23,423 nucleotides of DNA from Branchiostoma floridae (lineage: Eukaryota > Chordata > Leptocardii > Amphioxiformes > Branchiostomatidae). The first letter of the stretch is position 1; each line of letters begins with the position of its first letter. The notes beneath the pieces are model-generated. The model was given only the letters and a program-made list of their open reading frames with translations, was not told where the DNA came from and made no database searches. Positions 12,301 to 20,757 of this stretch are shown one piece after another. The DNA is taken from NCBI RefSeq assembly GCF_000003815.2, contig NC_049980.1, positions 11,956,650 to 11,980,072 of the forward strand. The letters run 5' to 3'. A program made the translations under genes and the position numbers.

Positions 12301-15300
12301 TATGTGTTTACAATGTGTTCCTTAGCAACTGTACTACAAAAATGTTTCGACGGCAAATTCAAAACACTGTGAAAACCTCTTTTTCCCTTCTAGCACAAAA
12401 CAAGATGAATTCACAGCATATATCTAATTCTTTCCATAGGTATCTTTTCACATTGGTACATGATGTAGGCTGTTGTGTTCTCTTTCAGAAAGCGCGTCAA
12501 GGAACATCCATCTTTGACACCACTGATGAAGATGATAGTCGAACAGAGAGAAGTTGGCTCCTGTCCAAGTCCAAACAGAAGCCCAAACCTGAAATCAATC
12601 ACCAGTATGGCAAAGATAAGAAGAAGCTTTCCAAGCCTAAACTTCACTGGGACCATGACACAGAGTCCACTGCAAGTAGCTGGACTCCCAATAAAGCTAG
12701 AGAGAAGGCTACACAAAAGGTAAAATGTAACAAATACATCATACCTGAAACTGCCACATGTGTTGTTGTGTTGCATTTTAGGACATATTTTGTTTACAAT
12801 ATTAGAATTGCCATCACCAAGACATTCAGAAATCTAACAAGGTAATTTTTTGTATGATTTACAGTGGTAAAAATTAAAGATAATGGTACTCATCAAGGAC
12901 TGAACTTTAGCAAATATATTGCATTGTTTAACTATACAGGAGATCTCACACAGAAAGTAGTTGTTTTAAGTTTTCACGATAATAGACAAAATTGTAACTT
13001 TGACTCTCTCTTCCTGTCTTTATATTTTAGGAGAGGAAAAAACCAAAGAAGGTAGGAAAACAGCCAAAGAAACCAGCTAAAGGTGCCGCACACAATGACC
13101 CCTTTGGCTTTCAGGATGAGAGCTTCCCATCCCTGGAAATAGAAAGGAGCAAGCCTTTTACTACAGAATACAGTCATACAGAAGAATACAAGGAAGTGGC
13201 CACTAGGAAGAAAAATGGCAGACGAGTGAGATCTGACAAGGTACAATGTAATATAAAAGTACAATAGCAGACTGGGTGATGTGTTCTTTTTCACTTTATT
13301 TATGGGACGGTCACTTAGGCAGTAGGCCGACATATGATTTTGATGTGGGATTTTCAAGCAGGCTGTGAGAGAATCAACCACCAAGAAAGGTCTAAGACAG
13401 CATTCACGATTGTCCTCAGAATACCTTCACTTTGCATGATTTTCCCCTTTCTGATGTTATAGATGTAGTGTTGTCAACTGAAACCACTTATGTTCAAATA
13501 TACCAGGCCTACAAAGAAGACAGTGATTCTGATATCGATAATGACAACTATGACAACATGAAGTTCAAGGCATCAACCCCAAGGGTGTGTATGAAAGCTT
13601 CTTATGAGTTGAGATGTATTGATGTATAGGCTACTAAGTTTTGTTTCAGTGGCATCTGTAAATTTCTCATTGATTATGTTCTTTTCCAGGTGATCAGTGA
13701 GTGAAAACATGACATTGTGATTTTCTTGTGTACCGGAATTTCACATTTTGGATCTTACATTCAATTAAGCACTATCCATAACTAAACCTATTGAAATATA
13801 TGCTCAAAAAGTACCAAGCATGAAGTAATGAACATTTTGGATCTCTTTTTAATACATAAATGTACATATACTGAAGATTGCTTGAGTGATTGAAAAAATT
13901 CACACCTAGTAATACTGTTTCAATTTCTGTTCATATCCTTGCAGTCTCCTGTAGACAAAAAGAGGAAGACAAAGTCCTCAGCTAGTCACACAACCTCTGA
14001 TAGTACCGGACATGAAGAAACTACCAGTATGGGGCTTTGGAACAAGGAAGAACACAGGAAACAGGTGAGTAATAGACAAGATAAAACACTTTCACATTGA
14101 TTAAGCATAGTCTTAGATCTCAGAAGAGCTTGCCATTTACCATTTTTGTCTCATTTGTGAACGTTGGCAATTTGCTGTGTTTCCTAGTCTCATTGCGATA
14201 TTCCAACATATGCATACTATTTCTTTTTGCAATCTACAGAAGGCCAGCAGCAGGCGGTTCCTTGACGCTGTACATGTGGAGATCTTAAAGACTCCTAAAC
14301 AGCCAACAGCCCACAGGAACGCAACTCCACATAAGAAGAAGGGCTACAAAGAGCTGAAAGTCAGCGTCAACAAAACCCCCATAACTCCAAAGTCTGCAAA
14401 AGAGATGGCAAAAGGTGGCTAGCCCAAATTAGCTCCAAATTAGTATCTGACTGTTCTTTCAAGTTTGACATGGTTGTAACATTTTCAACAAAAAGTCAAT
14501 ATGTTTTACTAAACCAGATTTCATCAGTGTTTGACTACAACAGCTTCATTGTTTGCAAAAGTCTTGTTTCTACATGTATGTTATAGTTCCTGAATGAAAA
14601 AAGCAAAGATGCATTTTTTGTGGTCATTCTTGATGTAAAAAAGTTGTTGCTCTTTAATCCTTGGAGTAGCCTTTTTGTATTGAATTTGCTTTGGTGACAA
14701 GGTTTGGCAGGAGAAATAAGGTTAAGCTGACATCATTGGCTATTCAAACAATGACTTAAGTCCATCAGTTTAACTTTTCAACATTTCACAGCCAAGTCCA
14801 GCCGAGGGCTTGATCTGAACAGCAGTTTTGACCCAGACCGCTGGGTGGACAGTGATGTGCCAGGGTTCCTGTCTGACAGTCAGAGTGACGGGCAGTCTGG
14901 CTATCTGTCTGAGAGCAGTGAAGTGCCTGGTTTCCTCTCGGGGAATGAGAGCGGCTTCCTGACAGAGGAAGACAACGAAGTTGTTCATAACGTATGTCCA
15001 GATGTTTCTCCAGCTGATTATGATATTGTAAATGAGAGTAAGCATGCACAAAGGTTAGCTTGAAAGTTCATTTTATGTTCGTGGAAATCATTTGGAAGTG
15101 AAGTTGAATAGCAATTTTCAACACAAACAATTGACTTTTTGAACTTTTTAAAACTATATAAATACAGTCTTTGTCAAGGAATGAGCAATTGTCAACATCT
15201 GTTATTATAAGGTCACATTATGCAGATAGAACATGTAACTTGATGTAGATGATACGTTGGAGAAACTGTATCCCTCCTGGGGCCTAAGGGCCTAGCTGTG

Positions 15301-18300
15301 TAGGGGGATGGTTATAGGGCCTTGATGTAAATGGCTTCATCCAATCCTCTTGTTCATTTTATGTCCAGAATTCTTACTTTACCCAAAGTGACTGGGTTGC
15401 GAGGAGACTCTTTATATGTGTGTTGTGGGGCTTGGACATTTATATGAAAGGTGTCTTGGGCTTAACTTGGTAGTCTAGATCTATTCATCCACATCATTGT
15501 AATTTCAGCACCAAGGACAGATACAGGCAAATTTACTACATTCATGTTATCTACTGTTTAGGAGTTGAGTTCCATCTTGCCAAGTGGAAACTGCCTGGCC
15601 AGCAGTAATGTGACTGAAGACAACGTCCCTGCCTCCCCCTGTCTGTCAGTCATCACACATATCTCCAGTGTCAAGAGCCACTTCACAGGATCCTACAAAG
15701 CTTCTGACAAGGTAAAGGAGCTTTGAAAATACGCATGTAAATGAAGGATTTTTTTTGTCCTTTGAACAAAGAATCTCAAATACATGTGTGTCTTTTGTCT
15801 CAGACATCTTATTAGATAACAAGATATTCCTGTTTTCTATGGAATAAAAGGAACAGTAGTTACATTGAGTTCAACAAACAAGGAAGCAATAAATATGCCT
15901 AATACAGTAATACTAATAGCAATGATAACAGATACTAGTAATCTCTGCTACTCTGATCAATGTTCCTGCAGATGTCCATTTCATATGAAGCTGATGAAGA
16001 AGATCATGCTGATGGGAAGAGCACCACCATTGCCAGCATTGTCTCCGGCAAGTCATTCTGTTTCAATAGATAGTTGCTGTTCTGTTACAGCAAATATTTC
16101 CATTTGCCTCAAAAACTATCATGTAAATGCAAACCATGAGAGGATTAAATTTAGTGCGGTCCAAAGTAACTTTACAAATACATGTATTAACTTTGAAAGC
16201 TTTGATAGATTCGCTTCTAGTCATACAATCAGACAAATACAAGAAATGGGAACGTACAAGTAAGTATAGTAAGAAATTCTGCTCATTACAACATCTATGG
16301 TTACCAAGTGTTTGAACCACTTATTACATGTTCCATCCACAACAGGTCCATCCACAACTGTACGCCCCTCTGCTTCCACTCTGAAGAGGAAGTATGGCAG
16401 TGACTCTGAAGATGATGAGTACCCACCAGTGTCTCTGGTACTGAAGGACATGGGAGGAGGTCGCATCTCTCTCAATCCAAAGCAGGCTGTTAAGAAGAGC
16501 CTGCCAGGTGGGGAACCTTATAGCCAGTTCAAGATGTTTTGTTGTTTGATCATGTGATTTATCCCTTGCCATAAGTAGGTACAGTAGCAAAAATGTATTT
16601 TGTGTTGTATTCCTCTCTTGGACTTTAGGTACAGTTGAAAACTAGTTATGATTTAGGGGCTCCGCTGTCCAATCATGGCTCACCAAAAAAAAAATAGATG
16701 TAACCTCACATATAGTGTAATCATGGGTTCAAGGGTCACTGTTGTCACAGTACTGCTGTTAGTTCCTCCAAATTTTCCTTTTGAATTATATGTTGTAAGT
16801 AGCTCTATATCTTACTTCAGTGAATGACTTGAATGCATCATGCAGTACCTCCAGTTTTTTGACAACTTATTATACTCAAAACAGGCTCTCTACCTAACAT
16901 CTACCACATTTTTATTGCTTATATAGTAATGAAACGTATTTGTTCTTATTCCTGACATAGCACCGACAATGTCCTTGCACACATCAGAAGTGTCAGATGC
17001 AGACCTGAACGTGACAGGGGACTCCATGGAGGACTCCCTGACTCCCCCAGAGGAGCTGGGGCTTGGCGGTGTCCTCAACACTTTCAATGCACAGATCATG
17101 AAAAAGAAACAGGTAGTTCTTCATTTGTTGATAGTAATTCACATTACATAAAACTTTCCTGCTTTGCCTCAGATGGACGAAATCATATTTTAGAATCATG
17201 TTTTAACATATAGTTGATACATGTATTGTGCCAACTGTGCTATCATAATGATATCGTAACGTTTACTTTCAGCACATGAAGAAACAGCTGGACAGTTTCT
17301 CTCGTAACACCTTGAAGTCCACCCAGAAGGAGGTCAAGGGCCTCTGGAAGGGACAGATGGGGAGAAGGTGAAACATTTACTGTTGAGGTTTTGTGAAACA
17401 TTTAAGCTAAGGCCACAACCTGCTTTATGTGCAACTGTGTGTTGTCTAGGTGCAAAAATGTAGGCAATCTTTTGGAAACCGTAAGTGGCAATTTCCGTAT
17501 GAATGTACAACCTGCGAGTAAGGTAACCGTACGTAAGCAGCACATACAGCCGGCATAAGGTAACGTGGCAATTTCACAGAGAATGTACATCACCACGTAC
17601 AACTCAACACTTGTGCAACAAACGATGTACGCAACCACTCTCGGCTAGCTGTGGCGTGCAGACTACATCCTTACACCTTGTTCAACTGTGCAAGTGATGT
17701 GCATTGACGTACTCCCTAACCCGCTCTTCTTAGTCCTTCCCCATGTTTTTGGTAAAAGCTAGGGGTCCCATAGTGATGACTGCATGATGTGCCATGATCT
17801 ATTTTTTGTACAGGATGAGGGTTCAGGAGGACTTTAAAGGGAACCTGCTGCATGAGCTGGACTTTCTAGAGAAAGAAATGGCAAACCTGCAAGCTTGTGA
17901 GGAGAAAGCCTTGGTGAGAGCTAAAAATTTAAACAACAATGCATCTTTTCAAAATGCTATCAATCATGTGACCTACATATTATACATTTGTCGTAATTAA
18001 TCAACATAAGACCATGGTGATTGATTATGTGGGTGACTTCCTCTGGGAAACCCAAAACTGATGTGAGGGTGAGAATGAAAAGTTACTCAAAAAAAGAGTT
18101 GCCTTCATTCAAGTGTTCAAAAAGACTGTGTGACTATAGACATTTGACAATAGATTTTACATTTTTGTTTCTTTCACATCTTTTGACTTTGAAACTGACT
18201 TTGGTATTCTTCAAATACTATCTGTTTTCAGCTATTTGCAGCTGCTTTGTTCAATTCACAGTAAGGTTGAAAACAAACCATCTTTGTCTTAAATTTCACT

Positions 18301-19392
18301 CAGTACTTTTTCTTCTAACAGAAGTTCTTTGAGAATCAGCAAAAACTGCTGTCCACGGCCAGAATCACACATGAACAGCGGTAAGTATAAAGAGAAAATA
18401 AGAATTATTAAAGACTTTTAGTATTATCACATTTTGTTCATTTCTGAGGAAAACATCAGTGAATTTTAACTGTATTTTTGTGGTGAAATTATTGTTTTGT
18501 ATATCTGAGTCATTTCTTCAAATGTGGTTCCAGCTTCAGAAAGATCATGCACATGGAGGAAGACTTTCACAAGACCCTGACTCAGTTGGACAGAGAGCAG
18601 GAGCAGCAACAGGTGTGAACATTGTTTATTAATTTGTCAAGAATTTCTGTTAGTAAAATACATCATGTACCAACTTTACCTTCCTTGAATCCCTTTCTCA
18701 CACTATTTAAAAACAATAACAATTTAAAACATGACTCTCTCTTAATCAACCATAACTGTCTGGATTTGTCCTCCATCCATTCAAAGATTTGATTTTGATT
18801 TGTGGTCTATGTTGCCACTTCCCTTTTTTAAACCCATGTATTTAAATCTCTAGATATCACTACGAGAAAGTCTGTGTGCCAAACAACAGGACATGTCCAA
18901 CAACTTCCTGAAGAATATTGTAAGTTGAATTGTTCAACCTTTCCATGTTTTGTCCATGAAGATTATTGTTTAAGATGAGGATGTGATTTCATTATGCTTG
19001 TCTGTTTGTTTGCTTACTCTGCCTTTTAAACATTAGACAGTTGATGAATTGACTGGCAGTGATAATACTTATGTCTGTTTAACCTGTGAATCCTTCTTAG
19101 ACTTCAAGTTTACAGTTTTATGTATGTTTCTGAAATAGAGATGGCTTTTTTCTTCTTAGGCATCTTACAGAAATTGCCTTTCATTTGCTACCATATTCAA
19201 ATTAATATCACTGTCTACCAGTAGTACTAAGACCTCCAGACAGAGACTTCATGTTTTAAAGTAACTTTCAATGTTAGATTCATAAATCTATACAAGAAGG
19301 AAGTGATGAATTTGAAACATTTATGTGTTTTTCTCCAGCAACAAGAGGAGATGAAGAATATGAGTAAAGTCCTCCACAACATGTATCTCTGA
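377..19392 (+). CDS. SYCP2: Synaptonemal complex protein 2 (meiotic chromosome-axis core protein), 34 exons, 5'-partial
   Basis: SYCP2 is a lateral/axial-element protein of meiotic chromosomes. It forms filaments with SYCP3 and recruits HORMAD proteins. I identified it by direct resemblance to vertebrate SYCP2 as I remember it. The block DFELQITTLEALFRMT...RDSDFETDCRKFLN matches the human N-terminal domain nearly column for column, and C-terminal coiled-coil homology follows in the right order. Exons: 377-462, 815-903, 3657-3691, 4699-4841, 5045-5097, 5248-5293, 5573-5677, 5943-6009, 6427-6599, 6988-7122, 7415-7517, 7940-8065, 8227-8346, 8533-8623, 8739-8819, 9600-9718, 10020-11893, 12112-12159, 12489-12719, 13031-13240, 13507-13584, 13945-14064, 14240-14414, 14792-14991, 15562-15711, 15972-16047, 16346-16507, 16961-17112, 17273-17367, 17814-17913, 18322-18380, 18534-18612, 18854-18919, 19339-19392. 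All phases agree. Every junction is GT-AG except one GC-AG. About 150 N-terminal residues, including the start codon, lie upstream. At 1832 residues in the window, it is longer than human SYCP2 (about 1530). It could equally be called the ancestor of SYCP2 and SYCP2L. Confidence 0.9.
925..968. repeat. Perfect 2 x 22-bp tandem duplication
   Basis: Positions 925-946 and 947-968 are identical, each starting CAGTAGTGTATTG and ending GTTTGTTTGA. The repeat lies 20 bp inside the intron after exon 2. It looks like a recent slippage or duplication event and is likely to vary in copy number. Confidence 0.9.
1319..1391. repeat. Imperfect inverted repeat, about 30-bp arms and 13-nt loop
   Basis: The left arm 1319-1348 (GCAATGGTTTACAGTG...) and right arm 1362-1391 (...TGTTTACCATTGC) are reverse complements at about 24-25 of 30 positions by eye. 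The loop is 1349-1361. A further half-arm, TTGCTCTATCAAT, lies downstream near 1423. In the SYCP2 pre-mRNA this would fold into a strong hairpin. It may be a MITE remnant. Confidence 0.75.
2763..2862. other. Assembly gap (100 N)
   Basis: Exactly 100 N, a conventional placeholder for a gap of unknown size, inside SYCP2 intron 2. Confidence 0.98.
3692..4698 (+). other. SYCP2: SYCP2 intron 3, unremarkable
   Basis: A GTAAGA donor and a TTTTATCTGTAG acceptor bound about 1 kb of AT-rich sequence. A small direct repeat (TTAAGCCATC at 4199-4208 and 4211-4220) is the only structure. A 123-codon open frame on the minus strand (4250-4621) has no recognisable domain or splice context and is probably spurious. 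Confidence 0.7.
5876..5898. repeat. Perfect 10-bp-arm palindrome
   Basis: GATACAAATA (5876-5885), CGA, then TATTTGTATC (5889-5898) form a perfect inverted repeat 45 bp upstream of SYCP2 exon 8, close to where a branch point would lie. Confidence 0.85.
6755..6854. other. Assembly gap (100 N) inside SYCP2 intron 9
   Basis: Exactly 100 N between exons 9 and 10 of SYCP2. The real size is unknown. The flanking exons join phase 0 to phase 0, so a lost exon of 3n length could hide here unnoticed. Confidence 0.98.
6988..9718 (+). other. SYCP2: SYCP2 exons 10-16: linker after the folded domain, with conserved basic PLQM motif
   Basis: Exons 10-16 (6988-7122, 7415-7517, 7940-8065, 8227-8346, 8533-8623, 8739-8819, 9600-9718) encode about 258 residues, mostly Ser/Pro/Gln-rich and predicted disordered. 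Exon 10 begins PHVSMAGTPVRFSTYAAADS, which still resembles the end of the vertebrate folded region. Exon 12 carries KRKVKTPLQM (8026-8055), close to a basic PLQM motif that follows the HORMAD-binding closure segment in human SYCP2. Exon 14 (8533-8623) carries VVPSS and AMPDSQ, a weak copy of a VIPDSQ motif found twice more in exon 17. The closure motif itself is not recognisable with certainty; the best place to look is the part of exon 12 before the basic patch and exon 11. Confidence 0.8.
8820..9599 (+). repeat. SYCP2 intron 15 with diverged tandem copies of an about 158-bp unit
   Basis: A unit beginning near 8850 (CTTTTAC, then TTTTGGCTCCTG at 8869) recurs near 9006 (TTTTGGCTCCTG at 9027), a period of about 158 bp. 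Both copies share AACCAAAT-ACCTAA, TTTGGTA-AGG-GTGC-CT and TTTTTGGCAT-like blocks. A third, partial copy TTTTTGGCACTGGGGTGCAC lies at about 9159-9178. This is an old tandem array or nested transposon fragments. The rest of the intron (9200-9599) shows nothing notable. Confidence 0.7.
10020..11893 (+). other. SYCP2: SYCP2 exon 17: 1.87-kb exon coding a disordered, charged axis-protein middle
   Basis: This one exon encodes about 624 residues of low-complexity Lys/Ser/Asp/Glu/Gln-rich sequence. All the other exons of the gene are 35-231 nt. The 3' end is placed at TCA|GTAAGG, which keeps phase 0 into exon 18; reading on would hit a stop at 11921-11923. Visible motifs, in order: PPKKKAKV, an SV40-like nuclear localisation signal (10085-10108); a second Arg-rich patch RRRPRR; VVIPDSQ (10217-10237) and VIPDSQ (10397-10414); PYDFGEDND (10334-10360); IYDFKDDDQ (10715-10741); a hydrophobic island AILKFFTSRNKK near 10877-10918; FGFDFEEDEQPI (11126-11161); and VIETQDTEED near 11420. 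The last third is acidic/basic alternating and may form a single charged helix near EKEEMLAKVTKLAEKYTKRM. Human SYCP2 has a similarly disordered middle with one VIPDSQ. Confidence 0.88.
12112..14414 (+). other. SYCP2: SYCP2 exons 18-23: second disordered stretch with conserved SWL motif and basic TP-rich end
   Basis: Exons 18-23 are 12112-12159, 12489-12719, 13031-13240, 13507-13584, 13945-14064 and 14240-14414. Exon 19 holds SIFDTTDEDDSRTERSWL (12507-12560) followed by Lys/Pro residues. It aligns with a human SYCP2 stretch in which an acidic DTE-type run leads into SWL and then KSKP, so it is a conserved linear motif in otherwise unalignable sequence. Exon 20 has FGFQDESFPSL, a further Phe-acidic island. 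Exon 21 is acidic (DSDSDIDNDNYDN). Exon 23 is basic with four TP sites (KTPKQP, NATPHKK, KTPITPKS), candidate proline-directed kinase sites. Exons 18-22 start and end in phase 0, so any of them could be skipped without a frameshift; exon 23 ends in phase 1. Confidence 0.8.
14792..15711 (+). other. SYCP2: SYCP2 exons 24-25: GFLS-repeat exon and following Ser/Thr-rich exon
   Basis: Exon 24 (14792-14991) is more GC-rich than its surroundings. It encodes WVDSDVPGFLSD followed by three further variants of the same core (GYLSE, GFLSG, GFLTE) within about 40 residues, set in Ser/Asp/Glu. I do not recognise this array from any named family. Exon 25 (15562-15711) encodes a Ser-rich segment without clear motifs (ELSSILPSGNCLASS...). 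Both exons join in phase 0. The intron between them, 14992-15561, has no visible features beyond unique AT-rich sequence. Confidence 0.8.
15972..16507 (+). other. SYCP2: SYCP2 exons 26-27, joined across a GC-AG intron
   Basis: Exon 26 (15972-16047) encodes MSISYEADEEDHADGKSTT and IASIVSG. Exon 27 (16346-16507) encodes PSTTVRPSASTLKRKYGSDS followed by an acidic patch and VSLVLKDMGGG. The only donor that keeps the reading frame is TCCG|GCAAGT at 16047/16048. It is a GC donor with an otherwise perfect consensus. The frame of exon 26 would stop shortly after if it were not spliced. SYCP2 and SYCP3 both have an acidic run shortly before their coiled coils, and exon 27 may be its counterpart. Confidence 0.78.
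16048..16345 (+). other. SYCP2: GC-AG intron (SYCP2 intron 26)
   Basis: The donor is G|GCAAGT and the acceptor CAACAG|GT. No GT donor in exon 26 restores the phase-1 join to exon 27. The acceptor has a poor pyrimidine tract and sits in a 15-bp-period duplication: TCCATCCACAAC occurs at 16332-16343 in the intron and at 16347-16358 in the exon. Confidence 0.78.
17400..17720. repeat. CpG-richer repeat-bearing insert in SYCP2 intron 29
   Basis: This stretch is richer in CG dinucleotides than the surrounding intron (ACCGTACGTAAG, AACGATGTACGCAACC, TGGCGTGCAG). GTGGCAATTTC plus GAATGTACA recur at exactly 80 bp (17485/17565 and 17501/17581). TAAGGTAAC occurs at 17519 and 17556. It resembles a degraded transposable element, but I cannot define its ends. 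Confidence 0.5.
17914..18321 (+). other. SYCP2: SYCP2 intron 30, unremarkable
   Basis: GTGAGA donor and TTCTTCTAACAG acceptor. Nothing is visible besides AT-rich unique sequence. Introns 33 (18920-19338), 28 before exon 29, 27 (16508-16960, with an A10 run at 16685-16694) and 23 (14415-14791) are likewise plain. Confidence 0.65.
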
Positions 19393-20230
19393 AACAGGCC
19401 GACATATTTCCAGTTCATTATTGTTATAGTTGGACTGTTAAACAAGTGCTTGATTAATGCTTCGTCAAATTGCTGAATGCAAAATAAGTTCCATGAATTT
19501 GAAACAGGTTACAGTGTGACAGATGATAGTTAAATTCCACTCTCTCTTCCTATATCTGCATCTTGTTGCCTTTATGGTAGTATCAGTTTAAATGAGTTCA
19601 CTGCTAGTTGAAATGTAATAGTTTGCTCTGAGTTATTAGCTATGTATACAAAAAAAGGCATGTTATCTTTGAAAATTACTACTTCAAAATGTCAACCATT
19701 TGAGCATTACTGTAATATAGATCAAAGTTTCCTGTACACAATGTTTACTTGTTCCCTAAACTTTGCCTTCTGTTTAAGATATTTTGTCAATGTTGATAAA
19801 AGGAATTGTTTTGTATTGAATGAGATGCATGTAATTCAGTGTTATTCGTGTCTCATACAATATTTGGTGATAAACAAGTTTTAACACAAAGTTCATGTGA
19901 CAGTTAAGAGAACTTTCCAGTCAATGTCATCAAGTGTTGCCAGTATGTTTTTCATCCAAGTTTGCCAAACCCTTGTTTGATATGATGTGTAAAGACTAGT
20001 TTTTGCAGCAAAGATTTGAGCTACATTGTACAATGTTGTTTAAAAGATTAGGATCTCTTTGAAGATTTTGAAATACACCTGCAGATATGAATTATGTCTT
20101 AAGTATAGGACAAATTGCCAGATGTGAATGTTTTTTTCATTATATCAAGTGTTATATTGTTGATTTAAAGGACTTGAACATTCATGTTGATCAATTTCGT
20201 TAGAAAATAAAAGAAAGTTTACCCAAAGTT
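19393..20230 (+). other. SYCP2: SYCP2 3' UTR
   Basis: The sequence after the TGA is AT-rich, with no continuing frame, and runs to a canonical poly(A) signal at 20206. That gives a 3' UTR of about 0.8 kb. The longest open stretch inside (19642-19884) has no protein-like composition, so I read it as non-coding. The UTR end is inferred, since cleavage position needs transcripts. Confidence 0.65.
20206..20211 (+). terminator. SYCP2: AATAAA poly(A) signal for SYCP2
   Basis: This canonical AATAAA hexamer lies about 815 nt after the SYCP2 stop. It is followed within about 15-45 nt by T-rich sequence (AGTTTACC, ACTCCTTTTAG), as expected for a cleavage/GU-U-rich element. It is the best AATAAA on the plus strand between the two convergent genes. 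Confidence 0.65.
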
Positions 20231-20757
20231 CTGATACTCCTTTTAGATTACAGCCATTCAACAAGAAATAAGCATTTGCTTTCAAAGGTATTTCATTCTG
20301 AATCATTTGTTCCTGCCAAAGGCTTTTTGTATACTGGAAACTTTACCTGTAATATATCAATGGCACATGCCTCTGATATAAAACTACCAAAGTTACAAAC
20401 AAATACTGGCCGCTTATAGAATAAGACCTTCCAATGTTAAAGACATATAAAACCACTATATATAACCAGGGTAAGAGTTTACATTATGTAACTATTTTAA
20501 ATACTCTTAAAGTTAACGCCTTGACAATATCAACTTTCATTGTACAACTTCACGTTCTGAATCACACCGCCGATACTATATAATTGGGAAGGCATTTAGA
20601 GTGTGTAAGAATGTCAGTGCAAGAGGTTTTAGTTCAGTAAGATCGTCTAAACCTAAATGTTTCTGACGCTTTCGAAAGAAATTGCCGTTGTACGAATTAG
20701 ATGTTATGTAAATGATTGAACTACAATGCTTTAGATTCGAAGTTTTGCATTTACGAT
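20212..20757. other. Convergent intergenic space / annexin 3' UTR
   Basis: These roughly 550 bases separate the SYCP2 poly(A) signal from the annexin stop codon. The annexin 3' UTR must lie here, and possibly beyond into the SYCP2 UTR. I see no minus-strand AATAAA or ATTAAA (TTTATT or TTTAAT on the plus strand), so the annexin either uses a variant signal or overlaps the SYCP2 UTR. No ORF or RNA gene is evident. Confidence 0.55.

Larger units (their letters stand above)
16961..19392 (+). other. SYCP2: SYCP2 exons 28-34: C-terminal coiled coil, SYCP3/Cor1-like
   Basis: Exons 28-34 are 16961-17112, 17273-17367, 17814-17913, 18322-18380, 18534-18612, 18854-18919 and 19339-19392. They encode a long uninterrupted helix of about 160 residues, starting near NTFNAQIMKKKQHMKKQLD and ending at the natural C-terminus HNMYL. 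Heptad-like Leu/Phe/Met spacing is clear throughout, with no proline after exon 28. Key segments are NTLKSTQKEVKGLWK, LLHELDFLEKEMANLQ, KFFENQQKLLSTARI, THEQRFRKIM and QQEEMKNMSKVLHNMYL. In mammals this coiled coil forms a 2:2 heterotetramer with SYCP3, the building block of axis filaments. The stop is TGA at 19390-19392. Confidence 0.88.

Noticed and set aside
13362-13389. Lys-rich 28-nt candidate exon (AVRESTTKK) after AAGCAG.
   Set aside because: 28 nt leaves phase 1, but the next clear exon (13507) must be entered in phase 0; the donor GTCTAA is also poor.
13694-13700. A possible 7-nt micro-exon (GTGATCA) between a TTTTCCAG acceptor and a GTGAGT donor.
   Set aside because: Inclusion shifts the next SYCP2 exon (13945) into a frame with a stop at GCTAG; the splice-like borders are probably chance.
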